Shown here piece by piece: positions 1 to 8,284 of a DNA stretch of 64,000 nucleotides. Below the pieces are notes generated by a model. It searched no databases. It was not told where the DNA came from and saw only the letters and a program-made list of their open reading frames with translations. Source of the stretch: Chryseobacterium pennae (GTDB taxonomy: Bacteria; Bacteroidota; Bacteroidia; Flavobacteriales; Weeksellaceae); assembly GCF_003385515.1 (NCBI RefSeq), contig NZ_QNVT01000032.1, forward strand, positions 24,423 to 88,422, written 5' to 3'. Each line of letters starts with the position of its first letter. Position 1 is the first letter of the stretch. The translations under genes were made by a program, and so were the position numbers.

Positions 1-172
1 AACTTCCTGCTTCCAGACAAACTGAAAAGCTGTTATCATGTTCTACCCAGAAAAAAGGTTTAATTGTTTCTTTAAAATGATTAATGTCCATATTGTTCAA
101 GTTCGTTAATTTCCTTCCGGTACCGTAATCCTTATAATAATTTAATATGTTATTTCTGCTCTTTTTTAGCAT
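1..172 (-). CDS. partial hypothetical protein (5' end only, runs off window)
   Basis: An uninterrupted minus-strand frame of 57 codons starts at ATG 172 and leaves the window at base 1. A GGAGG sequence lies nine bases before the ATG, which is an unusually good ribosome site for a flavobacterium. The peptide (MLKKSRNNILNYYKDYG... then FFWVEHDNSF) is mixed polar and aromatic and matches no family I know. The last visible codons lie in a CTTCCTGCTTCC motif that elsewhere in the window is intergenic, so the frame may end just outside or may be accidental. Confidence 0.35.
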   Translation of the reverse strand, partial: MLKKSRNNILNYYKDYGTGRKLTNLNNMDINHFKETIKPFFWVEHDNSFSVCLEAGS

Positions 173-901
173 CACAGAATACCTCCGAAACCTGAAGCTT
201 CAGAAATAATTTGATATTAATAAGTCAAAAAAGAGTAATAGTCAGCAGATAAGAATAGTATTCCGGTAAAAACGGTGATATTCGCCATCATGATACCGTT
301 CAAAATTGTATAATTTGTTAACTGCTGTGGATCAGAAAATGCTTTAACCGCTTTTGTTCTTTTCCTTATTTGAATGTTAAGATTCCTCTCTGGCTGTCAT
401 CATAATCGTAAATTTTAATCGTTAATAATATTTTGTTATTGAGTGATGGTAAAACAAATATAAAACGCTTATTTATATTCAAAAAATTTTAAGCCCTTAA
501 TCTGAAAATTTGTAGTAGTTCTACGACTTTTTAACAATAATTCCATTATTATGGATATAAAAAAAACCGGTAACATACTCTTTCTTAAAACAATACTTAC
601 AGCATAAAAAATTTATAAAAAACACTTTTTTTACACTAATAAGAGAAATAATAAACCTTTTTATCGTTATTGAAAAAAAATAACCACAATTATTAACTGC
701 AATACTTACTGAAAACTGTAACGTGGAGTTTACCAAAAACAAAAAATACTCTTCCAGCCTTCCTTTATAAGGATCATCACAATGGTATAAAAAAACAACA
801 TCCCCATAATTTTTCCGGGTTCTGTCACTCATTTTTTTGTAATTTAACCCAGATTTTAATCCATATAGCTTTCCCTGAAGCTTTTACAGCTATATTTATC
901 C
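173..901. other. gene-poor AT-rich stretch
   Basis: About 730 bases hold no convincing gene. The only sizeable frame is 103 codons on the minus strand (832 down to 521). It begins with a plausible polar segment (MSDRTRKNYGDVV) but soon becomes a run of Phe, Ile, Lys and Cys typical of translated AT-rich noise, so I do not call it. Remnants of decayed genes are possible. I see no clear hairpin terminator. Confidence 0.5.
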
Positions 902-1318
902 ATGGAAATAATAAAAAAAGACTGTATTACAGAAGAATATTATGATACCGTATCAAAACTTCTTTATCAGCATAATTTACACGATACGAAGAACATAGAC
1001 AGTATTAACGAACCTTTAGAAATTGTCATTTTTAATAATGATCGGATAATAGGAGGTTTATACGGACATTCTATCTGAGGCACTCTGGAAATTCAGAAGC
1101 TGGCGGTTTCTGAAGAATATAAAAACAAAGGGTTGGGAAAACAACTGATGAATGCAGCGACAAAAGAAGCAAAGGCCAGAAAATGCAGCTATATTGCGTT
1201 GAATACTTTTAGTTTCCAGGCACCTGAATTTTATGAGAAACTTGGGTTTGAAAAAATAGGAACTGAGCATGATTTTCCCAAAGATTTTGAGAAATATTAT
1301 TACCGGAAAACGTTGTAA
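902..1318 (+). pseudogene. GNAT N-acetyltransferase interrupted by an in-frame TGA
   Basis: Reading from ATG 902 gives a small single-domain GNAT of 138 codons: an N-terminal helix region, a beta-strand pair (LEIVIFNNDRIIGGLYGHSI), then the acetyl-CoA loop EEYKNKGLGKQLM (Q/RxxGxG/A type) and a C-terminal YEKLGFEKIG motif. Codon 59 (1076-1078) is TGA, where this family usually has Trp (HSI-W-GTLEIQKL). The frame continues intact on both sides to TAA at 1316-1318. A single G-to-A change therefore explains the break: either a recent nonsense mutation or a sequencing error. The downstream half alone (from ATG 1133) lacks half of the fold and is unlikely to be active. Confidence 0.85.
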
Positions 1319-1424
1319 GGCCAAAAAGTTGTCATTATCAAACTTCAAAAAATGTAACAAGCTATTATGAATTAAGACAGATATAATGAAACTTAGGCTG
1401 AAATACTATTTAAATACGTGAACA

Positions 1425-2342
1425 ATGAAGACAGAAAGCGTTTCTATCAGTAACAAAAATTACACTTTATATATTCAATATCAGGACCAAGAAAAATTAC
1501 GCTTGGAATTTAACCGCCTGACTCAAAATGTCTGGGAATTTAATTTTGAAAACTATTATCAGTCAGGATTTTGGGATGACAGCTGTATTTTATATTCTTT
1601 ATTTGACGGTGATACTATTGTTTCCCATACTACGGTAAGCTTATTTGATGGTAATATTAAGGGAAAGTCTAAAAAACTGGTTCAATTAGGTACCGTAATG
1701 ACAGATGAAAGCTATCAGAATAGAGGACTGAGCCGTTTTTTAATGGAGAAAATCCTACATGATTTTAAAGGGAAGACAGATGGAATATTTCTCTTTGCCA
1801 ATGAAACGGTATTGGATTTTTATCCTAAATTCGGATTTATTCCGGTACCGGAATTTGAAGCCTTCCAGACTTTTGAAAATCTTGATTTTTTAAAGAAAAC
1901 AACAAAGAGAAAGTTGGAACTCGATCAGGAAGCTGATTTAAAATTATTTGAATATCTGGTTGAAAATGCTGTTTCAAATACGGCCTTTCCCACAAAAAGT
2001 AAGGGTCTTGCTTTCTTCTACTGCTATGCTAACCCGGAAATGGGCTACAAAGATTCTGTTTACCTGATTGAAGAACTTAACTGTGCGGTTGTGATTGAGA
2101 TACAGGACAAAACACTGCATATTTTAGAGATTTTCAGCCCCGAAAAAACAAATCTCTCTGAAGTTATCGCAGCGTTTGATGATATTCTGCTTGATGAAGT
2201 GGTACTGGGCTTTAGTCCGGAGCAAAGGTATTTTCAGTACAGGCCATGGAAAGATGATGATTTACAGCTTTTTGTCACGCCGGAATTAAAATCTGTTTTT
2301 GAAAAAAATTCTTTGATCATTCCAGTGCTGTCACACACTTAA
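1425..2342 (+). CDS. GNAT N-acetyltransferase, long two-part form
   Basis: A 305-residue protein with a GNAT core: strand region around residues 53-90 (QLGTVMTDESY), acetyl-CoA loop QNRGLS near residues 98-103, and the signature LFANETVLDFYPKFGF near 125-142. The C-terminal half (about 150-305) is a second alpha/beta domain without obvious catalytic residues. The substrate is unknown. It ends ten bases before the methyltransferase gene, suggesting co-transcription. A clear paralogue at 52652-53545 shares the layout and the LFANETVLDFYPKFGF block. Residue 1 is ATG 1425. Confidence 0.85.
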   Translation: MKTESVSISNKNYTLYIQYQDQEKLRLEFNRLTQNVWEFNFENYYQSGFWDDSCILYSLFDGDTIVSHTTVSLFDGNIKGKSKKLVQLGTVMTDESYQNRGLSRFLMEKILHDFKGKTDGIFLFANETVLDFYPKFGFIPVPEFEAFQTFENLDFLKKTTKRKLELDQEADLKLFEYLVENAVSNTAFPTKSKGLAFFYCYANPEMGYKDSVYLIEELNCAVVIEIQDKTLHILEIFSPEKTNLSEVIAAFDDILLDEVVLGFSPEQRYFQYRPWKDDDLQLFVTPELKSVFEKNSLIIPVLSHT

Positions 2343-2352
2343 AAGGAAGATT

Positions 2353-3078
2353 ATGAAGCAGAATATTTATGATGATCCGGACTTTTTTTCCGGATATAGT
2401 GCACTCCGTGATGGAGATAAGGGTTTAAATGAATTACTGGAACAGCCGGTAATGAAAAATTTATTACACCCTGTTCAGAATAAAACTATTCTGGATATGG
2501 GATGTGGACTGGGGCATCAGATCCAGTCTTTATTACAACAAAATCCTAAACAGATAACCGGGCTGGATATTTCACAGAAAATGCTGCATGAGGCACAAAG
2601 CAGAATCTCCTCTCCCAATGTAGACTGGGTACATTCTGCCCTGGAAGATTTTGATTTTGGCAATAATAGATATGATCTGGTTATAAGTTCCATGACGTTG
2701 CATTATATTGAAGATCTGACTATTCTTTTTCAAAAAATATATAATGGTTTAAAGAATAACGGACAATTTTTATTTTCCATGGAGCATCCTGTCTGTACTG
2801 CAGCACTACGACCATGGAAAGAATGGAATGGTGAAAAATACTGGCTCGTGAATCGCTATACTGAGGAAACCCGGAGAAAACAGGACTGGTTTGTAAAAAA
2901 TGTTGAGAAATACCATCATCAATTAAGCACTGTTATCAATGCGGTATTAAAAGCCGGATTTCTTTTAAAAAACGTGGAAGAACCAAGTCCAGACAAGGAA
3001 CTGTTACAGCTCCGTCCAGATTTTGAACAGCATATACACCGTCCTCCTGTCATAATTATCAATGCTGAAAAAAATTAA
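2353..3078 (+). CDS. class I SAM-dependent methyltransferase
   Basis: A 241-residue protein of the Methyltransf_11/25 type. Motif I is ILDMGCGLGHQ near residues 46-56, the acidic residue ending strand beta-2 is in ITGLDIS near 70, and the motif IV/post-IV region reads DLVISSMTLHYIEDL. The C-terminal part (EHPVCTAALRPW, then HRPPVIIINA) resembles uncharacterised small-molecule methyltransferases. It follows the long GNAT by ten bases, so the two may modify related substrates; that is inference. Confidence 0.88.
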   Translation: MKQNIYDDPDFFSGYSALRDGDKGLNELLEQPVMKNLLHPVQNKTILDMGCGLGHQIQSLLQQNPKQITGLDISQKMLHEAQSRISSPNVDWVHSALEDFDFGNNRYDLVISSMTLHYIEDLTILFQKIYNGLKNNGQFLFSMEHPVCTAALRPWKEWNGEKYWLVNRYTEETRRKQDWFVKNVEKYHHQLSTVINAVLKAGFLLKNVEEPSPDKELLQLRPDFEQHIHRPPVIIINAEKN

Positions 3079-3092
3079 AATTATATTCATTT

Positions 3093-3108
3093 TGTGACGA
3101 TAGTCACA
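3093..3108. promoter_or_regulatory. perfect CRP-like palindrome TGTGA-N6-TCACA
   Basis: TGTGACGATAGTCACA is a perfect 16-bp palindrome with the half-sites of the Crp/Fnr consensus. Its centre lies about 30 bases upstream of the -7 box at 3131 and so near -44 relative to the expected start, a usual activator position. Two Crp/Fnr-like genes lie in the window, at 5870 and 60222. Binding is inferred. Confidence 0.55.
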
Positions 3109-3130
3109 GAGCAGTTCGATACTTATCTGC

Positions 3131-3138
3131 TAATTTTG
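3131..3138 (+). promoter_or_regulatory. -7 promoter box TAATTTTG of the SnoaL-like gene
   Basis: TAATTTTG matches the Bacteroidota -7 consensus TAnnTTTG exactly and lies 19 bases before ATG 3158. The CRP-like palindrome at 3093-3108 is directly upstream. Confidence 0.6.
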
Positions 3139-3157
3139 TTTTTATAAAACATTCTAA

Positions 3158-3496
3158 ATGAGTAATACAAACCACAATATCGCGGAACAGTTTATCCAAT
3201 ACTTAAATGATGAAAATTTTGAACAGGCAGAAAGCTGTCTTGATGCTGATTTTAAATTTATCGGAGTATTGGGAACAAGAGAAGGTGCTTCTGTCTACAT
3301 GCAGGAAATGAAGCAAATGAAACTTAAATACCAGATTATTAAAACCTTTACTTCAGGTGAAGATGTTTGCCTTTGGTATACGATTGATATGGGAAACAAA
3401 GCTATAGAGGCTTCAGGATGGTATCAGATTATTGATGGAAAGATCCGTTCCTTTAAGGTATTATTTGACCCGAGACCGCTGCTAAACGATCAGTAA
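3158..3496 (+). CDS. SnoaL-like / NTF2-fold protein
   Basis: A 112-residue protein with the small cone-shaped NTF2/SnoaL fold pattern: an N-terminal helix (AEQFIQYLNDENFEQAESCLDADFKFIG), then alternating strands ending WYQIIDGKIRSFKVLFDPRPLL. Such proteins are either small isomerases/hydrolases or non-catalytic binding domains; the ligand cannot be read from sequence. It has its own promoter with a CRP-like palindrome, and a hairpin terminator follows, so it is probably monocistronic. Confidence 0.8.
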   Translation: MSNTNHNIAEQFIQYLNDENFEQAESCLDADFKFIGVLGTREGASVYMQEMKQMKLKYQIIKTFTSGEDVCLWYTIDMGNKAIEASGWYQIIDGKIRSFKVLFDPRPLLNDQ

Positions 3497-3521
3497 CTAT
3501 TTTTCAAATATCATATAATCC

Positions 3522-3555
3522 GGCAGCCACTTCTGGGAAATGGCTGCCTTATCTA
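3522..3555 (+). terminator. rho-independent terminator
   Basis: GGCAGCCA (3522-3529) pairs with TGGCTGCC (3541-3548) across an 11-base loop and is followed by a T-rich run. It sits 25 bases after the SnoaL-like gene. Confidence 0.65.
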
Positions 3556-3653
3556 TATTTTCTATCTAATTCATAGATGCTTTGCTGTATGAAAACCATG
3601 ATCTGTACTTATCTTTATGGCAACAGAATAACCTTCGGAAAAAATATGAGAAT

Positions 3654-4604
3654 ATGAAACAGGCTGAGATCAGAGAACTACGAAATGAACAGGATTTCAA
3701 AGAATTTTATCTGAAGAATGCCCCTGCTACTTTCTGTGAAGAATGTAACAATATTACTTATGTCCACGGAAATGGTTTTTTGGAAATCGCTAAGCTGGAA
3801 GATCTTAAAAAAGGTCAGAAACCTGTAGAAGGCAAACAGACAAGACGAAATTTTTACAGTATTATTCTGCTTACAGAAGGGGAAATAAAGGAAAGCATTG
3901 GCCATAAACTCTACCATTTTCTACCTGGAACCCTCTATTTCATTGGAGAAAATCAGCTTCATGCCATAGAACGCTGGAGTGATAACATAAAGGGTGTTTT
4001 TTGCATGTTTGATGCTGATTATTTTTTGCTTTGTATTAAACATCAGATCAAACTCAACCAGTTTCCTTTCTTTCAGGCCAATCAGGAGCCGTTCATCAAA
4101 CTTTCAGAAAGAGAAATCCTGATGATGGAGCATCTTTTCTGGAAGCTGAACAGTGAAAAATGTCAAAAGACTACTTTTAATGACGACCTTCTCACCCGTA
4201 TGTTTCTGAATGTTATCCTTCTGGAGTCTGAACGTATTTACAATAAGCAAGCTTCTGCTGATGCCTTCTCTCTATCCAGAAAGGACCAGTTGGCTGCACA
4301 GTTTCAATTACTGGTGAACCAGCATTTTATGGAGAAAAAACAGGTTGCGGACTACGCGGAGCTCCTGCATATACACCCTAATCATCTCAATGATGTCATT
4401 AAGGAGGTTACCGGATTTCCTGCCAGCCATTTTATTCAGAAACAGCTGATACAGGAAGCCAAATCAAGGCTCATCCAAACCAGTGATACAGTTTCTATGA
4501 TTGCCATGGATCTTAATTTTACAGATGATTCCTATTTTGGACGCTTTTTTAAGAAACAAACCGGTGTCACTCCGCTTCAATATCGTAAAAACCATAAACA
4601 TTAA
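3654..4604 (+). CDS. AraC family transcriptional regulator
   Basis: A 316-residue regulator. The N-terminal two-thirds is a cupin-like sensing domain (LTEGEIKESIGHKLYHFLPG, then FIGENQLHAIERW). The last 100 residues are the AraC double helix-turn-helix (VADYAELLHIHPNHLND, then AMDLNFTDDSYFGRFFKKQTG and PLQYR). The frame extends upstream to a TTG at 3582, but ATG 3654 gives the usual N-terminus and is preferred. The next gene, a GNAT, starts 11 bases after the stop and may be a target or co-transcribed. Confidence 0.88.
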   Translation: MKQAEIRELRNEQDFKEFYLKNAPATFCEECNNITYVHGNGFLEIAKLEDLKKGQKPVEGKQTRRNFYSIILLTEGEIKESIGHKLYHFLPGTLYFIGENQLHAIERWSDNIKGVFCMFDADYFLLCIKHQIKLNQFPFFQANQEPFIKLSEREILMMEHLFWKLNSEKCQKTTFNDDLLTRMFLNVILLESERIYNKQASADAFSLSRKDQLAAQFQLLVNQHFMEKKQVADYAELLHIHPNHLNDVIKEVTGFPASHFIQKQLIQEAKSRLIQTSDTVSMIAMDLNFTDDSYFGRFFKKQTGVTPLQYRKNHKH

Positions 4605-4615
4605 ATAAAAAAAGA

Positions 4616-5356
4616 ATGTACACCACCAAAATCACCTCTCCCATTGTTCAGGAATACTGGAAAGATCAGTTTCAGGGGGAAGTTCTCTGTGACCATCCCA
4701 CTTTTACCTTATTCCTCAATGATGATCTTGAAGAAGACAGCCAGATCATGACCCTGGAATTTCCATCCGGAAACAACTGGGCAATCATCAATTCTAAAGT
4801 GGCACAATATTTCAAAAACATCAGTCTTACTACGCTTGATTTTGAAAAGTTTGTGAACATTTTAAAGGATAAACAGATTTTTCTCTATGGTGCAGATTAT
4901 ATTTTTTATTTCCCTGAAGAGGAAAAAAGGGCTATTTTAAATCTTCATTCACTGGAAAACACACGCCCTTTAACCGAACATGATGCTGAGCTTTTTTCAA
5001 CTTTTGAATCGTTGTCTACGGAAGAAGATCTGGATGGAGCTTTTGTGGAGCTCGATCATTGGAAAACATTTAGTATCTTTGAAGAGAATCAGCTGGTTGC
5101 TGCAACAAGTATGTACCCCTGGCAGGACACTCAACTTTCGGATATTGGAGTGATTACATTAAATAATTTTCGGGGAAAAGGCTATGCTCAACAGGCAGTC
5201 CGGATGATTTCAAAAGCAGCATTACAAGATGGCTACGAACCCCAATACCGCTGTCAGCTGGACAATACGGCCTCTATTGCTTTGGCTAAAAAATTAAATC
5301 TCAGCTTATTTGCTAAATGGAATTTAATATCACCGGAATCTATAAAAAACCTGTAA
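4616..5356 (+). CDS. GNAT family N-acetyltransferase
   Basis: A 246-residue protein. The N-terminal 120 residues are a divergent GNAT-like half. The C-terminal half carries the recognisable core: LSDIGVITLNNF, the acetyl-CoA loop RGKGYAQQ and NTASIALAKKLNLSLFAKW, where this family usually has N-xx-S-xxLxxKLGF. This resembles the FR47/GNAT proteins of Gram-positives and Bacteroidota with unknown substrates. It lies between the AraC gene (11-base gap) and the 5360 gene (3-base gap), suggesting one transcript. Confidence 0.8.
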   Translation: MYTTKITSPIVQEYWKDQFQGEVLCDHPTFTLFLNDDLEEDSQIMTLEFPSGNNWAIINSKVAQYFKNISLTTLDFEKFVNILKDKQIFLYGADYIFYFPEEEKRAILNLHSLENTRPLTEHDAELFSTFESLSTEEDLDGAFVELDHWKTFSIFEENQLVAATSMYPWQDTQLSDIGVITLNNFRGKGYAQQAVRMISKAALQDGYEPQYRCQLDNTASIALAKKLNLSLFAKWNLISPESIKNL

Positions 5357-5359
5357 CCG

Positions 5360-5839
5360 ATGAAAGACATTAATTTATCTGTAAAAAGCTATCAAAAAAT
5401 AGTTAATGAAGAAGAAATCCCCCAGGTTTATCTGTACCTCCTGCGTTTTATGATGAAGGTGAAAGCTGATTTTTCAAGGCATTTCAAAGAAAAATTTTCT
5501 GTAGGAAATATTTCTCCAGGCTATATGGACTACACTTATTTTCCGTTTTTTGATTCTTCTCTCCGTGACCATAAATTGCGTTTCGGTATTGTTCTCAATC
5601 ATAAAAAGATGCAGCTTGAGTTGTGGCTGATGGGACAAAATGCAGAGGTTCAACAGGAATATTGGGAAAAATTAAAATCAGCTTCGTGGAATAAACATCT
5701 GGTGACAATGCCTCAATATTCTGTATTGGAAACTATTTTTGTAGAAAATCCTGATTTTGAAAATGAGCAGGCTATTCAGGAAGTCATCAGAAAAAAAACA
5801 TTGGAAACCGTTCCTGAAATCATGAAACTTCTGTCATAA
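5360..5839 (+). CDS. uncharacterised protein, possibly DUF7000-like
   Basis: A 159-residue soluble protein with no signal peptide: a helical N-terminal half (IPQVYLYLLRFMMKVKADFSRHF), a strand region (YMDYTYFPFFDSSLRDHKLRFGIVLNHKKMQLELWLMGQN) and a helical tail. The FGIVLNHKKMQLELWL block resembles the uncharacterised DUF7000 group; I give that name from memory and with caution. It starts three bases after the GNAT stop, so the two are almost certainly co-translated. Confidence 0.65.
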   Translation: MKDINLSVKSYQKIVNEEEIPQVYLYLLRFMMKVKADFSRHFKEKFSVGNISPGYMDYTYFPFFDSSLRDHKLRFGIVLNHKKMQLELWLMGQNAEVQQEYWEKLKSASWNKHLVTMPQYSVLETIFVENPDFENEQAIQEVIRKKTLETVPEIMKLLS

Positions 5840-5869
5840 AAACAATAAGATAAGAACAAAAACTCAGTT

Positions 5870-6436
5870 ATGACAGAACACATTGAGAAAATTCAGTTCC
5901 TTATTTCCAGGTTTGACAGGGAAACTCTTGAAGCTCTAGAAAAAATAACTGCTAAAGAGCAGTTTAAAAAAGGTGAAATCCTGTTACAGCAAGGCAAGGT
6001 GTGCAGGAAAAGCTATCTGATCATTGAGGGGGTTGCCCGAAAATTCACTTATTCTGATAAAAAAGAAATTACCACTGAATTTTTCTTTAAAAATGATATT
6101 GCCATATCCTTTACAAGTTATATCAATCAAAAACCAAGCAGGGAAATTATCGAATGCCTGATTGATACAACCGTAGAATCTGTAGATTTTAATGCTTTTG
6201 AAACCATCAAGAAGCAATTCCCTCTACTCATGGAATATGATATTCTACTCACAGAACTATATATCCTGTGGCTGGAAGACAGGCTTTTTGATTTTCATTC
6301 CCTGAATGCTACGGAACGGTATGAACAGCTTATGAAAAAGTCCCCGGAATATTTTCATCATCTGAAGCTTACCCATATTGCTTCTTATCTGGGTATTTCT
6401 CTGGAAACATTAAGCAGGATAAGGGCAAAAAGGTAA
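5870..6436 (+). CDS. Crp/Fnr family transcriptional regulator
   Basis: A 188-residue protein with a cyclic-nucleotide-binding-like beta roll (FKKGEILLQQGKVCRKSYLIIEGVARKFTYSDKKEITTEFFFKNDI) and a short C-terminal winged helix (LKLTHIASYLGISLETLSRIRAKR). There is no cysteine cluster for an Fnr-type Fe-S centre and no clear cAMP phosphate-binding cassette, as in many Bacteroidota Crp-like proteins of unknown ligand. It could recognise the palindrome at 3093-3108, but so could its relative at 60222. Confidence 0.85.
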   Translation: MTEHIEKIQFLISRFDRETLEALEKITAKEQFKKGEILLQQGKVCRKSYLIIEGVARKFTYSDKKEITTEFFFKNDIAISFTSYINQKPSREIIECLIDTTVESVDFNAFETIKKQFPLLMEYDILLTELYILWLEDRLFDFHSLNATERYEQLMKKSPEYFHHLKLTHIASYLGISLETLSRIRAKR

Positions 6437-6718
6437 TAAGATGGGAGCTGAAAGTGCTGAGGCTGAACTTTGTTAGATAAATCGTAAGGAAAATAAAAAT
6501 TTTAAACAAGTTAAGATTCATTAAAGATAAATAAAGAAGTTCGCTTTATCAATAATAGCTTTAGCTCTACTCTTAACTTCCAAGTTTTGCTCCTGATCCA
6601 ACTCAAAGACCTTAATTACTCCCAACTTCCTGCTTCCGGTCATTCTTGATTTTTTTGACTTTTATCAAAGGAATCCCCAGCCTTAATTTTGATTTTTGCT
6701 GCAAAATTATTCTGCAGT
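6437..6718. repeat. intergenic region with dispersed repeat elements
   Basis: No gene is visible. AAGTTAAGA (6508-6516) and TCTTAACTT (6571-6579) form a 9-bp inverted repeat round a GCTTTA-containing loop, the same plan as the longer element at 36600-36726. A CTTCCTGCTTCC motif follows at 6625-6637; relatives occur at 1-16, 12948-12962 (reverse), 40606-40630 (reverse) and in the 60-kb tandem array. Confidence 0.45.
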
Positions 6719-7798
6719 ATGAAAAAAAGAATCATCGGATTTGATCTGGCCCGGGCCTACGCTATTTTCGGGATGTTTATTGTCAATTTTAATATGGTAT
6801 TCGGAAATCATCATGATGATTCTCTTTCAGGGAAATTTCTGGTACTTTTCAGCGGGCATTCCAGTACTGTATTTGTGATCCTCGCAGGAATGGGTGTTGC
6901 TCTGATGACGAACAGAATTCGGGAATATACCCTAGAAGACAGGAAAAGACTCCGTCACATCATTCTTAAAAGAGCCGTTTTTCTTTTTGTATTCGGAATA
7001 TTGTTTTGCTGTTGGTGGCCTGCAGATATTCTTCATCTTTATGGCGGCTATATGAGTATTGGTGCATTGCTTGTGTTCATGGATAAAAAATATTATCTGG
7101 TTACGGCTGCAACGGCCATTATCATATTTCATTTTTTACTGCTTGTCATCCCGTTTGAAACAGGCTGGAATCTGACGACCCTTGAATATCCTGATTTCTG
7201 GACGTTTTCCGGATTCATCAGAAACACATTCTATAACGGCTGGAATCCTATATTTCCTTGGTTTGCCTATTTTGCGACAGGACTTTATCTGGGAAGACTT
7301 GACTGGACTTTGAAGAAGACGCAACAAAACGTATTTCTGACAGGTCTTATTCTCTATCTTTTTGTGGAAGGTATCCGCTATGGTAGTACATTTATGGATC
7401 TTAGTGCTGAAACCCGGGAATTTATCTATGCGGATTATATTCCACCCGTATTACCTTTTCTCATGAATACAACTGGTTTCGGAATGATGCTGATTACAGG
7501 ATTTATGTTTGTAAGTCAATATATTTCCGAAAAAGCCTGGGCTATAGATCTGGCAAGAACCGGCCAGATGACGCTGACTCATTATGTATCTCATCTCAGC
7601 ATCGGGCTTATTGTATTGTCTTTACTGCAAGGTAGTCATTATTTGGATGTTATGAGCAGGAAAAATACTGTAGAACCAATCTATATTTTGCTGTATTCCG
7701 GACTATTTTTTATTCTCAGTATGTATTTCAGTAAGCTATGGAGCAAAAAGTTCAAACAGGGTCCACTGGAAATGATGATGAGAAGAATAACAGATTAA
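6719..7798 (+). CDS. DUF418/YeiB-like integral membrane protein
   Basis: A 359-residue multi-pass membrane protein with about eight to ten hydrophobic segments. It opens with KRIIGFDLARAYAIFGMFIVN, the typical start of DUF418/YeiB and related acyltransferase-like membrane proteins, followed by FVILAGMGVALM. The C-terminal TGQMTLTHYVSHL is the DUF418 signature. Function is unknown for the family, with transport or acyl transfer suggested. The open frame extends upstream without an ATG; ATG 6719 is chosen because the conserved N-terminus begins there. Confidence 0.85.
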   Translation: MKKRIIGFDLARAYAIFGMFIVNFNMVFGNHHDDSLSGKFLVLFSGHSSTVFVILAGMGVALMTNRIREYTLEDRKRLRHIILKRAVFLFVFGILFCCWWPADILHLYGGYMSIGALLVFMDKKYYLVTAATAIIIFHFLLLVIPFETGWNLTTLEYPDFWTFSGFIRNTFYNGWNPIFPWFAYFATGLYLGRLDWTLKKTQQNVFLTGLILYLFVEGIRYGSTFMDLSAETREFIYADYIPPVLPFLMNTTGFGMMLITGFMFVSQYISEKAWAIDLARTGQMTLTHYVSHLSIGLIVLSLLQGSHYLDVMSRKNTVEPIYILLYSGLFFILSMYFSKLWSKKFKQGPLEMMMRRITD

Positions 7799-7944
7799 CA
7801 TAAAGCTCACATTCAAAACACAATACATCCATCGTTTTTAAAAACTATCAGAACTCCCACCCTTCAGTTTCTTTTCTTTTTAAAATCTTTGATTTGTACC
7901 ATTTTCACTCTGATTTGTGTCAGCAAAACTCCACCAGGCTACTC

Positions 7945-7952
7945 TAATTTTG
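7945..7952 (+). promoter_or_regulatory. -7 promoter box TAATTTTG of the thioredoxin-like gene
   Basis: TAATTTTG fits TAnnTTTG. A TTTG at about 7914 could be part of the -33 element. ATG 7973 is 20 bases downstream, which supports the shorter start for the gene. Confidence 0.55.
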
Positions 7953-7972
7953 TATCAATAAATTTTAGAACA

Positions 7973-8272
7973 ATGACAGAGAGAAACCAAAACGTACAGG
8001 AAATAGATTCACTAATGCTGTTTCAGTTTTATGCTGAATGGTGTTACCCATGCAAAATGATGATGCCTGTAGTGGATACATTAAAAGTGAAACTGGATGA
8101 ATGGCTGAACGTACAGCAGGTAGATGTGGACGAAAACCAGGAATTAGCAGTTAAATACGGGATCAGATCAGTTCCTACATTTGTGGTGTTAAAAAACAAT
8201 GTAGAAGTGTGGCGAAGCTCAGGCGTGCTTTCGGAAATGATACTGGAGCAGAAACTGAACAGTTTAAGATAA
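7973..8272 (+). CDS. thioredoxin family protein with WCYPC active site
   Basis: A 99-residue single-domain thioredoxin: FYAEWCYPCKMMMPV at about residues 19-33, VDVDENQELAVKYGIRSVPTF with the cis-Pro, then the last strand and helix. The active site is WCYPCK rather than WCGPCK; Tyr between the cysteines should alter redox potential or partner choice. There is no signal peptide, so it is cytoplasmic. The promoter at 7945 supports this ATG over an in-frame upstream start. The DUF2938 gene follows at 12 bases. Confidence 0.88.
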   Translation: MTERNQNVQEIDSLMLFQFYAEWCYPCKMMMPVVDTLKVKLDEWLNVQQVDVDENQELAVKYGIRSVPTFVVLKNNVEVWRSSGVLSEMILEQKLNSLR

Positions 8273-8284
8273 ATCTGAAGAACA

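Noticed and set aside
521..832. 103-codon minus-strand gene
   Set aside because: Composition after the first 30 residues is AT-driven noise; no family or promoter is evident. Mentioned under the gene-poor stretch.
1076..1078. Selenocysteine codon in the broken GNAT
   Set aside because: No SECIS-like hairpin is apparent after the TGA, and relatives have Trp in this place by the family pattern.
3582..3653. Extended N-terminus for the AraC regulator
   Set aside because: It needs a TTG start and lacks domain content; ATG 3654 gives a standard protein.
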